NCBI GenBank assembly: GCA_009103225.1
Contig: RHPI01001715.1
Coordinates: 655,042 to 719,041, forward strand
DNA from: Chlorokybus atmophyticus
Lineage: Eukaryota; Streptophyta; Chlorokybophyceae; Chlorokybales; Chlorokybaceae
DNA: 64,000 bases
Direction: 5' to 3'
Part shown: piece by piece, positions 27,007-36,510 of the stretch
Numbering within the stretch: the stretch's first letter is position 1
How the letters are laid out: the number at the start of each line of letters is the position of its first letter
Made by a program: the position numbers and the translations under genes
Notes under the pieces: generated by a model
What the model saw: the letters and a program-made list of their open reading frames with translations, nothing else
Databases searched by the model: none
Told to the model about the DNA's origin: nothing

Positions 27007-29868
27007 TCAGCGCTGCGGGTGTTGCTTCACCTTCACCTTCTTGACGACCATCATGTACAACAGCATTGGTGGTGTGCAATAGACGTACTCCTTGCTGCGC
27101 AGCAGCGTTTGCCTGAGGGTAGTGAGCAGCTTGTTCAAGGGGTGTCCATCACGCTGCATGGCGTGAATCAAATCTGTCATGGCTGTCAGGAAGTGTGTTC
27201 TGTAGGTACACACGCGGGTGAAGCGCGCATACTGCGAGCTGATGACACCCAGCTGCACTGTGCGCGGGGTGTTTGCGGTTGGCAACGGGGCTCGGTGGTG
27301 CGGTATCGTGCTGTAGGCTGGCAAGTCCCGTTTACTGTACAGTTTGGTACAAATGCCGTCCTTTGTTTGAAACACCTCCAAGTCCAGAAACGGCACTTTC
27401 GTACCCACAGCTGTTTGTGTCATGGTGAGGCTGTCCCGTGGGTACAAGCCTCCTCCGGGTACGTGCGGGTCCATGTAGAGCAGCCGCTCAAAGTCTGGGA
27501 CTCCCACGACGAAAAGGTCATCAATGTAGCGCAAGATGCCGGTGGCGCATCGCTGCAACAGTTGCACATGGCCCTGTTGTCGCAGGTGTTCCATAAAATC
27601 CAACTCATATGTCAGCAAGTCACCATTGGCTAAGTGCACCCCCGCACTGTTGTGCATGGGGATGCCCACTCGCTGCTTGTACAACTCATCACTCGCCGTG
27701 CGTATATACAAGTTGTCCAACAGAAATGCCAGCACGTTGTAAATCAACTCCGCAGTGAATGTTCTCCAGGTGCCTTCCTCGTCCGTCCGGTACTGTGCTG
27801 CTGCTGTCCACCGGTGCTGTACCGATCTGTCCGGGTTCACGGTCAGGTGCAAGTGTGTGGCACGGGTACGCTGGTGCTGCATGTGAAATGTGGCATTGAC
27901 CAAGCTGTGCATGCGCTCGAGCAGATATGTGTGCTGTATGCGTGTATAGCGGGTGGAGAAGTCAAAAGTCCGCAGCAACAAAGGTTGGCGCTTGTCTTGC
28001 ACTGTGCGTGTGGTGTTAAATGCGGCTTGCAATCTGCCAAAAGCTCCGGAATCCTTCATAATCCAGCTGTGGTGTACTGTTGATAGCCCCACTACTTCCT
28101 CCCACAGTTGATGCCAAATGGGTGTCATGCATTGATAGCCTCTGCTCAGCCACAAACTGGCATCCGCCAGTGAACTGTCACGCGCCGCCGCTATGAAGCG
28201 TGGTTGAGGTGGAGTCTTGTGTAGTTTGAACAACAAGTACAAGTGCGGCAGCTTGGGCTGTTGGTGTAATTTCGCAGTATAGTAGTCATGCAGTTGATTC
28301 ATCCATTGTGCATGCCGTTGCAGCACTGCCTGGGCCTGTGCATCTTCACGTTCATATGTCTCCGTCAACAATTCTTGCGTCAAACACAGCCAGTAATGCT
28401 TCCTGCATACTGCTACCAGAGTCCCAGTGCACTTGTCCACTTCTGTAATGATAAAGTCCCGATGCAGCAACTGCAAAGCTGCAGCATCCCACGGCGCCAT
28501 AGTATCCGGTGCGTGGTTTACATTTTGTCCCTGGTACTTAGGCATGGCGGTAATGGCATCCGCACGTTGGCGTACCAGCGACAGCAACGTTGTCACCCAC
28601 TGTTGCAAGACAAAAGGCAGGCCCCACTTGTTCTCTAGTTCGCTTGCAAAACGCGACACAGCAGATGTGATTGCTGGCAAACACACAGCGACGTCAGCCG
28701 GCACCTGGCTCCGGAACTTGGCCCCACGCTGCAGTATCCCGCGCAGCACGGTGGAGCATGTCACGCGGTCGTAGTCACAGCTGACTACATGGTTCAGGTC
28801 TGCATGCAGCTGGCCTCTCCACTGCGGTTGTTGACACACGCACAGCGTTGCCGACATGACCTGCACTTGCTGCAGGGCGGTCGATGCCAGGAGGTCTCTT
28901 GTGCGATTGCAGAGCATTCTTCCCACCGATTGACTACAACGCCACACCACCAGTGGCTGGCCCAGGCGTGCTTGCAGGTGTGCGGGCAGCGTTGCCAGCA
29001 GCAAGGGGTGTGATAGTAGCTTTTGCAGTTGCAGTTCATCAGCTGCGCCATTGGCAAATGGGCATGCTATCAGCAGCCTTGCACTGCGGGTTTGCGGTAA
29101 TGCAGTTGGGTAGTTGGCAAGCAGACGCGGCAGGGTTTCTGTGAGTGTAGCAGCATGACTGGGTAGCACGCGCAGGTCTTGCGGCGCTGTATGCAGTAGC
29201 ACATTCAACATCTTGCACAAGTTCAGCTGCTTGAACTTCAGCAGATTGGCAAGGGTCAGGCGCTGTTGTTGTACCCGCTCAGCCAGTCTTTGGATGCGCC
29301 TAAAGAAGTCTCTGTAGCCAAAAGTTCTGCCTGGTTGTTCATGTGGTCGTGGTTGTGGTTGTCTCCTCAACTGCTGGCGTCTCCAGTGTGGTAGTCTCGC
29401 ACTTTTGTAGGGGCCATGTTCCACATTGTATCCGCGTGGTACATGTGTATGCAAACGCTGCGTCCACAACCATTCTTTCTGTGCAGCCCGGTGGTGCCAA
29501 GCATCATTGGTTTCATTGGGCAAGGGAGGTAAGTACTCTATTGGTGACACTCCCCACGACTGCACGGGTATCTTGCACATGGTTTGTTCCAGCACAGTAG
29601 CAGTCGGACGATGTGCAGCTCCCCAATGCCCTTGATACCGCTCAAATGCCGAAGGCACTGTCATGCCCACGTAACACTTCTTCGCGCTAGTCAGCAGATA
29701 TATCACATAAATGACATGGTTGTCCTCGGTCGTCGACAGGCACCAGGGCGTGTGCAAAATGTGCAGCACTCGCTTGCGTAATCTTCTCAACACTGGCAGC
29801 TGCCAATGCCAATGCACGTCCAACACTTGCGCTTTGATGCTCTGCCAATCCCTTGCCGGTGATGCCAT
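27007..29868 (-). CDS. Reverse transcriptase with N-terminal GIY-YIG endonuclease
   Basis: Uninterrupted 953-residue frame starting ATG at 29868. Residues ~52-150 form a GIY-YIG domain: IYVIYLL and KKCYVGMT supply the two signature halves, a following Arg sits in FERYQGHW, and the catalytic Glu is in AQKEWLWTQRL before PRGYNVE. The reverse transcriptase occupies the middle and C-terminal half: LYLLFKLHKTPPQPRFI, TFDFSTRYTRI, GIPMHNSAGVHLANGDL, and the active site RYIDDLFVVG near residue 778. The thumb-like end includes DLPAYSTIPHHRAPLP. The nuclease lies N-terminal to the RT, opposite to canonical Penelope elements but as described for the Chlamys group. No stop or frameshift breaks the frame, so the copy may be recent. 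Confidence 0.92.
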   Translation of the reverse strand: MASPARDWQSIKAQVLDVHWHWQLPVLRRLRKRVLHILHTPWCLSTTEDNHVIYVIYLLTSAKKCYVGMTVPSAFERYQGHWGAAHRPTATVLEQTMCKIPVQSWGVSPIEYLPPLPNETNDAWHHRAAQKEWLWTQRLHTHVPRGYNVEHGPYKSARLPHWRRQQLRRQPQPRPHEQPGRTFGYRDFFRRIQRLAERVQQQRLTLANLLKFKQLNLCKMLNVLLHTAPQDLRVLPSHAATLTETLPRLLANYPTALPQTRSARLLIACPFANGAADELQLQKLLSHPLLLATLPAHLQARLGQPLVVWRCSQSVGRMLCNRTRDLLASTALQQVQVMSATLCVCQQPQWRGQLHADLNHVVSCDYDRVTCSTVLRGILQRGAKFRSQVPADVAVCLPAITSAVSRFASELENKWGLPFVLQQWVTTLLSLVRQRADAITAMPKYQGQNVNHAPDTMAPWDAAALQLLHRDFIITEVDKCTGTLVAVCRKHYWLCLTQELLTETYEREDAQAQAVLQRHAQWMNQLHDYYTAKLHQQPKLPHLYLLFKLHKTPPQPRFIAAARDSSLADASLWLSRGYQCMTPIWHQLWEEVVGLSTVHHSWIMKDSGAFGRLQAAFNTTRTVQDKRQPLLLRTFDFSTRYTRIQHTYLLERMHSLVNATFHMQHQRTRATHLHLTVNPDRSVQHRWTAAAQYRTDEEGTWRTFTAELIYNVLAFLLDNLYIRTASDELYKQRVGIPMHNSAGVHLANGDLLTYELDFMEHLRQQGHVQLLQRCATGILRYIDDLFVVGVPDFERLLYMDPHVPGGGLYPRDSLTMTQTAVGTKVPFLDLEVFQTKDGICTKLYSKRDLPAYSTIPHHRAPLPTANTPRTVQLGVISSQYARFTRVCTYRTHFLTAMTDLIHAMQRDGHPLNKLLTTLRQTLLRSKEYVYCTPPMLLYMMVVKKVKVKQHPQR

Positions 29869-30156
29869 GGCGCTGTTCCCTTCGCAGCACTGCTATGTAT
29901 GATCAAACGGGGTGGGCACTATTTCTAGCTAACAACACAGCAGCTGTCTAGATCAGTTCAACATGCAGAGTGCGCCCGGTCAAGCACTCACAACATACAA
30001 AGCGCATGTCACTCATGACATTCAGGACATCACAACGCATATGTGGCATGCACGAACCCATGCCGAAGCATAGGGTAGCCAGCCGCTTACCCAAAATGGC
30101 GCAAGCGCGCTGGGCTGGCCTCTGGCTTGGGACGGTCGGACTGACCAACCAGGGCA

Positions 30157-30188
30157 GTGTGTAACATATATGCAATGTTATGCATGTG
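30157..30188 (+). repeat. 32-bp direct repeat, right copy
   Basis: Exact copy of 26398-26429, same orientation, upstream of the retroelement ORF. Confidence 0.9.
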
Positions 30189-31073
30189 TGATAGATAACA
30201 GTCTGAGAGCGCGTGGAGCCGTCTAACGTACAAGTTTATGCTGCTGCCTTGTGTAGTATTGTAATGCATGCAGGTTTTTGTGACATAGGATGTCAGCCAG
30301 TGTCACTGATATTTTCGGTGTGCTTGTCGTCGTGTCCATATTGGATTTTTTGTGTCAGCAAAAGAATGTGCAGCTCAGTATCACAACAAACTTGTGACTG
30401 ACAAGTGATACCTAGCATCCATGTGTGAATCACTGTACAAAAGATGGTACGCTAGGATGGTCACATGCACGGTGTCACAGCCACAACACATGCATGTTGT
30501 CAAGCACACAACGCATGCAGGCAGACACCACCACTTGTATTACCACCCACCACCAGGCCAAGGCTACCTCGCCAAAACTGTGGACAAGCTGCATATTGCC
30601 AAACAACAGATACAACAACATTGGTGCACTGTAGTAGACATCCAACTAGCTGTGCACGCATACTACGCACACTGAGCGCGCGCAAAAAAACTGGCACACC
30701 GCAGCAGTAGAGCAGCGAACTGACTAGCGGCAATATTAAGTTACACCGTTACCTTGCTAAGGTACTGTACATAGCTGTCTAGACTGTGCAACAGTAGCAT
30801 CCTCTGCTGCTCTTGCTGGCATACCAATGCAGGCAGATGATAAGAGTAGGAACAGGAAACACCCACCAGCTACGAAAGAGCTTGCAGTGGTGCCGGCTGG
30901 GACTTGTGATGTACACGTGATAAGTGTTATCCCAATTTGCTGGCGAAGTGAAGCTCACACAGTAGCCCAGCCGTGCAGATGGACTCGCCGTTGGAAGAAG
31001 CATACGCTGGCTTGAGTATAGTGAAGCTGTGCGAGCTTAACTTGTCGTTGGTGCGGACAAAGGTGGTCGCCCA
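30189..31073. other. Intergenic region
   Basis: About 0.9 kb between the retroelement and the 3' end of the propeller-protein gene. Only short open frames without domains. Confidence 0.5.
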
Positions 31074-33327
31074 TCAATTTGCCCACACATGCACCAAACC
31101 CTGTTTGTTGCCAGTGTAGATCTCATTGCGATCCTCATCGTAAAACAACGCGGTTACTTCCTCCAGAGCATCGTGCGTGCGATAGCTCTTGTCAGACCCA
31201 GCTTGAATCTTTGCCAGACATTTGCCGGTGAGAATGCTGGAAATGTTGATGGAACCAACCACTGCGCGCCACAGGCATGTGTCACCATATGTGTCAGCAT
31301 TGCAAAATGCATAATTGGATCAGTGGCAAGGCAGCACCACTTACTGTGGCCTTCTATCCTCCTGTCATCTGGATGCGGTTTGCAATACGAGATGATCAGG
31401 TCCTGGTCACTGGTGATGTAGATGTTGTTTGTGTTGCAGTCAGGGTACCAAAGCAAGTGATCCTCAAAACTGCCAAGCCGCAAGATATGTAAGTAGTAAA
31501 AGATAGGAAGCATGTTACTCAATGCATGCAGACTAATGTGCACAACGCATATCAGGAGATACCTAGTGACAATTTCACCGCGGAAGTTCCAGAGTGCCAC
31601 TGTGCGATTTCTGAAAGTGAGAAACAACTGGTTCTCGTACAAAAATATGAAGGCTGAGGGTGTCATGAAGTCTGTCCTGCTGACTTCAACCAGCTCTGAT
31701 GTGCGAACCTGAAAAGTCACAGGGAGACACAAGGAACCAGGAGTGTCAACAAGCATCCCAAGAAGACATAAAGGGCAGTGTCAACTGCAAAGGCAACAAC
31801 ATGCACTCACGTCGAGAATCTGGAGATTCTCGTTTTCTTGCTTCACAAGCAGCTTTTCATTAAACTGTTCAATGAAGTCCACTTTTTTGTTTCGGTGAAG
31901 CATGTGTGTAAAGTCCTTCAGCACCTGCACAAAAGTCGTTTTACATAAAACTTTTAACCGCTGATGACTGCAGGACTCACCTTGCCATCTTCAATTGAAA
32001 GGATCTTCAGCGGCACATGACTTTGCGCTCGGTCAAAAATTAGCAGCATGATGCCGGGACTGCAAGAAGTTACAGGAATATAGTCCGTCTGACAGCAACA
32101 GCTTGGGAGCGGGACAGAAAACACACGCAGTACCTGATCTTGATCTCTTGGACATTCTTGTCCGAGATTTGGTACAACAGGTTGTAGTTCTTCAGATCAA
32201 AAACTTTGTACACCCTGAACGTGTGAAAAAATCAACGTTGGACCTAACAGTCATCAGCAAGCTGACGCGAGCTCCTTACTGGATTTACCTGTCTTGTGCA
32301 GAGTATGTCAACACCTTAGCATTGACATCATCAAACTCAACAAATCCAGGCCATCGTAGCAGCTCTGACTCAAATAAAGGAAACCCAGCATCTGGCTGGC
32401 CGCGTTTGATATACCTGAACGTCAAAATGATGTTGGAGGGGGTTGCACGCACAAAGGGATACATTCACCCACACAACGACATCGACATGCTGCAATACGC
32501 TTACTCTATGGGCGTTGTCCTGCACTTGAGGGAGCTGAAGTTGTCACTAGCATACACTGACACTGTGATTAGTGAATTATTGTTCTTGTTGTAGAAGAGG
32601 CTCCTGATGACTTCATCTGAACTAATGTTGAGGAAACATATTCGCTTGTTGGTTTCTGCCACAAGCAACACAGATATGTCAGCTGAGGTGGTAAGTACTA
32701 AGCAACCACAGCATACGGACTTATTGCAAAATATGCACCTCTGCTAAAAGCCGCGCAAACACCGGAATGTGCAAGAGCAAAAACAATGTCCCTCGCCGCA
32801 ACGATCTCAACAATCTTTGACCTATTCTTGAAAAACGACAACTTCAAAAAGGCATGGGACTCTGGGTCATATGTGTCGTACTCCTCCTGCACATAAGACT
32901 GGTCAGCTAAGCTTTGGCAGGTATCACACAACACGTTGCAGCACATGTGTTTCCTGCAAATTGAGAAGGCCTGATCCGACTTTAAGACTCCTAACTTTGG
33001 CCAGAGGCAAGCATTTGTGAACGAGCTCCCTCCAAAGCTAATATTATAGTTACATTGTTACACACCATCACCGACGTCCAGGATGTGGCCATCGGTGCAT
33101 GCCTCATACGCCCAAAATTGTTGAAACACACCAAGAACAGACGCTACACACACTGCCTTGCAATGCACCTGCAGCGCGAGGTTGCGGAACTTCTCGGCAG
33201 CGTTGAAGCGGTTGAACTGCAGGTTGCCCTTGCGGGAGATCTCGCGGCAGAACAGCTTGCGAACGTAGTTCTGGCCGTCAGCAAGGTGGTCGCTAGCTCT
33301 TTGCCTCTTGCCTGGCACAGCGCCCAT
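31074..33327 (-). CDS. Conserved beta-propeller (WD40-like) protein of unknown function
   Basis: Eleven exons join in frame: 33327-33169, 33102-33062, 32953-32739, 32682-32505, 32414-32289, 32214-32134, 32059-31981, 31924-31811, 31708-31563, 31469-31345 and 31261-31074, 483 residues. The spliced protein strongly resembles a plant family usually annotated as transducin/WD40-like: ITVSVYASDNFSSLKC, YIKRGQPDAGFPLFESELLR, WPGFVEFDDVNAKVLTYSAQ, YKVFDLKNYNLLYQIS, LHRNKKVDFIEQFNEKLLVK, SAFIFLYENQLFLTFRNRT, HLLWYPDCNTNNIYITSDQD and the end EIYTGNKQGLVHVWAN. Repeated beta-rich segments ending in W/F pairs suit a propeller. No catalytic motif is visible, so a scaffold role is only inferred. Exon 2 boundaries are the weakest; the rest fit the family closely. 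Confidence 0.86.
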
Positions 33328-34049
33328 CACCCGCCGCCCGCCCGTGGGCCGCGGACTCCTCCTTGTGATGCCCACCCCGCTGCAGGCCTCCATGGCCTCC
33401 TGCGCTTAGACTCCGGCCCCACTGGCACGCACAGAGCACACAGCTCCGCAGGTCCTTCACCTTCAGAATGCGCTGCAGCTAGGATTCAGCGTGCGGCAGC
33501 ATGGCTAACCAGCTGGCTCCTCAGCACAGGCAAGGCCAGCTCAATCCCCTTCGCAGGTTCAACCAATCAGGCCACAATGCACCGCAACCATCGCCGGCGA
33601 CAATTGCTCTCGTCCAGGGCCTTATCCAGCGGCTTGTACACCGACGAGGCCGACAAGGCTACCGATGCCTGCACTGCCGGCAACCCCGCCGCCGCCTCTG
33701 CCAGCGCCCACAAACCCTACCGGCAATATCTCGCCACCTGCGTTGCAGAGCAAGAGTGGTGACAAATCTGCTACAAGAGCTCCGCTTCGTTTTCCCTACC
33801 AGTTCTCAAAAGCCACATTCCTTTAGCGCTGGCCGAGTAGGTTTCGCCCGCAAGAGGTAGAATTGTAGCAATGAAAAAGCCAGTTTAGAGCCAAGGAGCG
33901 GCAATGATGGTCGGCCGATTTTTCAAAAGGTTTCGCACCAACGGTCTACGCAAAAGTTGTACAAGCAGCAAAATTTATTTTGAATTGAATGGATCGGGGT
34001 GCAGAAAACAGGTTTGGACTCCAAGCGAGTCGATCGGGTTGCAGCTCAC
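33328..34049. other. Shared upstream region of divergent genes
   Basis: About 720 bases between the starts of the propeller-protein gene (minus) and the SelM-like gene (plus). Open frames on the plus strand here are Arg/Pro/Gln-rich without domains and probably not translated. Confidence 0.45.
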
Positions 34050-34737
34050 ATGACGCTGCCGAGCAGCATGACGATCAGGCCAACGACCATGGGGATGGCG
34101 GCGGCGGCGGCGGCGGGGGCGGGGGCGGGGGCGGCGGCGGGGCGCTGGCGGACGGCGTCGTGTGTGATGCTTCTAGCGACCTTGCTGGCAGCTGTGAGCC
34201 TGAGGACGGTTGACGCCAAAGCTGACTTCAGCAGGGCTGTGTTCGAGGTGAGGCTGCTGAGCCTGGCAGTTGTTTGCTGAAGGTTGGCGCAGCTTGGGGC
34301 ATGGATGTTCCTTAACGCTTCATGCTTTGCAGTCATGCAGTGGGTGCAAGCTAAACAGGTTGCCGGAGCTCAAGCGCTTCCTGAAGCAAGAGGTGGAGGC
34401 GGGAGCATTCGGTGCAGCCGTCACAGTAAAGTACATCGGCGGGCACAACCCCGACCTTGTACTCTATGATGGCGCAGGGATTGAAGTGGTGCGCATTGAT
34501 ATTACCAAATACAAGGCGGAGGAGGTGAGTTGTGCTTGGCTTCAAGGGTGAAAGTGGTCGTGATGTTGAAGTATATCAAGTATGTACGTAGAAACAGGTG
34601 ATATGCGCCAACAGCTGCTATGCCACACTGTGTACGTTTTGTGTACGTTTCCATGCACGTGCTGACAGGTTGTTTTGTTGCAGTTAAGGCATTTACTGCA
34701 AGCTAAGGGATTTTCTCCACCCATCGATGAGCTTTAA
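34050..34737 (+). CDS. SelM/Sep15-family thioredoxin-like ER protein, cysteine form
   Basis: Three exons join in frame: 34050-34247, 34333-34524 and 34684-34737, 147 residues. The N-terminus has an Ala/Gly-rich stretch followed by a hydrophobic core (SCVMLLATLLAAVSL) ending near DAKA, a likely signal peptide. The mature part SCSGCKLNRLPELKRFLKQE aligns with the redox region of selenoproteins M and Sep15, which have CGGU or CGU; here the position is Cys, giving a CxxC. The stretch VKYIGGHNPDLVLYDGAG matches the conserved beta core. These are ER oxidoreductase-like proteins. The protein ends PPIDEL, resembling a variant KDEL-type retention signal. The exact start Met among several in frame is uncertain. 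The GGC repeat at 34096-34140 encodes the Ala/Gly run. Confidence 0.87.
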
Positions 34738-35549
34738 GTGTCACATGCCAAGCAGCGTGTCTTTGCAGAGTTTGTATGTTTTACATTCGCATGCGATATG
34801 TGCTGTGCCTTAACATTTGGTGCTTATCAATTGTTCATGGTAAAATCATGACTATAACATCGTGTTAACAATGTTATGTTACACGCATTGTTTGACATAT
34901 ACACACAATGCACAAGCCTTGTGCATTATACTATGCACTTTATGACATAATTATCGGCATGTCTACATGAATCCTACTTGAAAATGGTACCGAGATTACT
35001 TTACATACATGTCTACAATACATTTGCTTTGACATGTGAATGTCAGATCATATGTATAGCTATATTTTATGCGAATCTATTTTGCATGTAAAGTGGGCTC
35101 GAACAAGTATATGGTAAAAACATCATTACCTTTAAGATATAGATAAAGGTTATCTCGATTACCCCACGCTTTGTGCGCGCAAGTGCGCGCACACATGGCA
35201 TCACCTCATGTAGATGTAGATGGCATTTTTGTGATTGATATAGAGATGATAACATTGCACGTTGCCATCTGTAAAGCATTTGAGGATACATGTGCATATC
35301 ATAACAACGTTGATTCGATAATTGCACAGCATAATTGATGCGTTTAACTGATGATCGTATATGACAAAACACCCTACATAACACATATACCTTATACATA
35401 AATGTTATACACAAATTTAAGCCCCCCACCCATTTGGAGCCCCCCACTCAGACAGCAACATCTTCAAAACGGGCAAGTTTTGAGTAGTGGTGTTGCAATA
35501 TGTTAAGTTTACTCGCATTTGCACACTACGAGAGCATTTTGCCGTGGCC

Positions 35550-35666
35550 ATGGTGCAATTATTGAGGGACGTGCAAGCTGACGGATATACTACAAGTAGG
35601 ATGTTGGCCAAGTTGCAAGCCAAGATGTACAACGCGCATGGAAACAACTACGACACCACCCATTAA
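35550..35666 (+). other. Small ORF of 38 residues, possible coding remnant
   Basis: ATG at 35550 to TAA at 35664-35666; the frame stays open upstream for at least 13 codons. The peptide (MVQLLRDVQADGYTTSRMLA and more) reads like a folded-protein fragment but I cannot place it. It could be a decayed exon or transposon piece. Confidence 0.25.
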
Positions 35667-36167
35667 CGACTGAACCTGCAGATAGCATGCAAGTGCACAT
35701 TACCGGCATATGTAAGTAAGGTAAGCTGCTGGTTGTCCAAGGTGCGGGGAGCAGCTGTTACCGTAAGTGACTGCCCGTACATGTTTTATCGGCACGTATG
35801 ACAAGTGCATGATTGCCTCTATGCGTGATGGCACATATGCATAAGCAATTGCGTATGTCATATGCAATCATACAATGTTGTTGACTGTGCCTAACTCCCA
35901 ACGGCTTTGTTGTTGTTGTCCGCCCTACAATCCCCTGCAGCCATTATGGACACTTTATCAATCTTACTATACACCGAATGGACCACACATACACCCTAAA
36001 GCCGCCATCTTGAGCAGCAGTTGCATAGCACCGCAAGCACCCCGCCCTCCGCCCTGCCTAACCTGCATGCACTTGCTGCTGCGCTACGCTCTTACCTTGC
36101 CTTGCACTACAGCCAACCTTACAAGCGCCTGTTGCACAGGCATGCTTGCTTCTTTGCCGTTCTTCTT

Positions 36168-36169
36168 TG

Positions 36170-36205
<36 letters not shown>

Positions 36206-36210
36206 CCCGC
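36168..36210 (+). repeat. (TGCC)n tetranucleotide microsatellite
   Basis: About ten consecutive TGCC/CTGC units. Confidence 0.92.
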
Positions 36211-36510
36211 CCCTTGCAATGCACTCAGCTACTTGCACATAGGTAAGTTGCAGGTGTGAAGCCCCCACATGAATTCATTGGCTTGCTGCCCTATTCAGTC
36301 TGCTTTTTGCTTGCTGCGTGTGCGTGTGTGCATGCATGACACTTTCCTCTGCCCTATTGAAAAGCATATACAAATTAAGGCCTTAGCAAAGACATGTGAA
36401 GCATGTGGCTTACGCAATGCAAAGCGGTCGTAAAAGTATAGCAAGTTCTGTAGGAATGTGCTTACATGAACCCAACTTTTCACCTTTCCAAAATCTACTA
36501 GTAAGCCACA

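Larger units (their letters stand above)
26398..30188 (-). mobile_element. Penelope-like retroelement, permuted (N-terminal GIY-YIG, Chlamys type)
   Basis: A single 953-codon ORF (27007-29868, minus) with GIY-YIG and reverse transcriptase domains is flanked by two exact 32-bp direct copies at 26398-26429 and 30157-30188 (both include TAACATATATGCAATGTTAT). These are most simply a target-site duplication or short terminal repeats, so I place the element between them. A CA-rich microsatellite (26452-26480) lies near its 3' end; I recall that Chlamys elements favour (CA)n sites. The known family: Penelope-like elements lack integrase and use the GIY-YIG nuclease. The insertion lies downstream of the epimerase gene. 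Confidence 0.78.
34738..36510. other. Intergenic region with TE-like remnants and TGCC microsatellite
   Basis: About 1.8 kb. Mostly AT-rich. It includes a small in-frame ORF (35550-35666) and a tetranucleotide (TGCC)n run near 36170-36208. No gene assigned. Confidence 0.5.

Noticed and set aside
31470-31562. GTATCTCC donor in intron 9 of the propeller gene as a second U12 intron
   Set aside because: The donor has a mismatch at a core position and no TCCTTAAC-like branch motif precedes the acceptor; treated as a normal intron.
33501-33860. 119-codon Arg/Pro/Gln-rich open frame on the plus strand
   Set aside because: It lies upstream of two divergent genes, has biased composition and no domain; likely chance.
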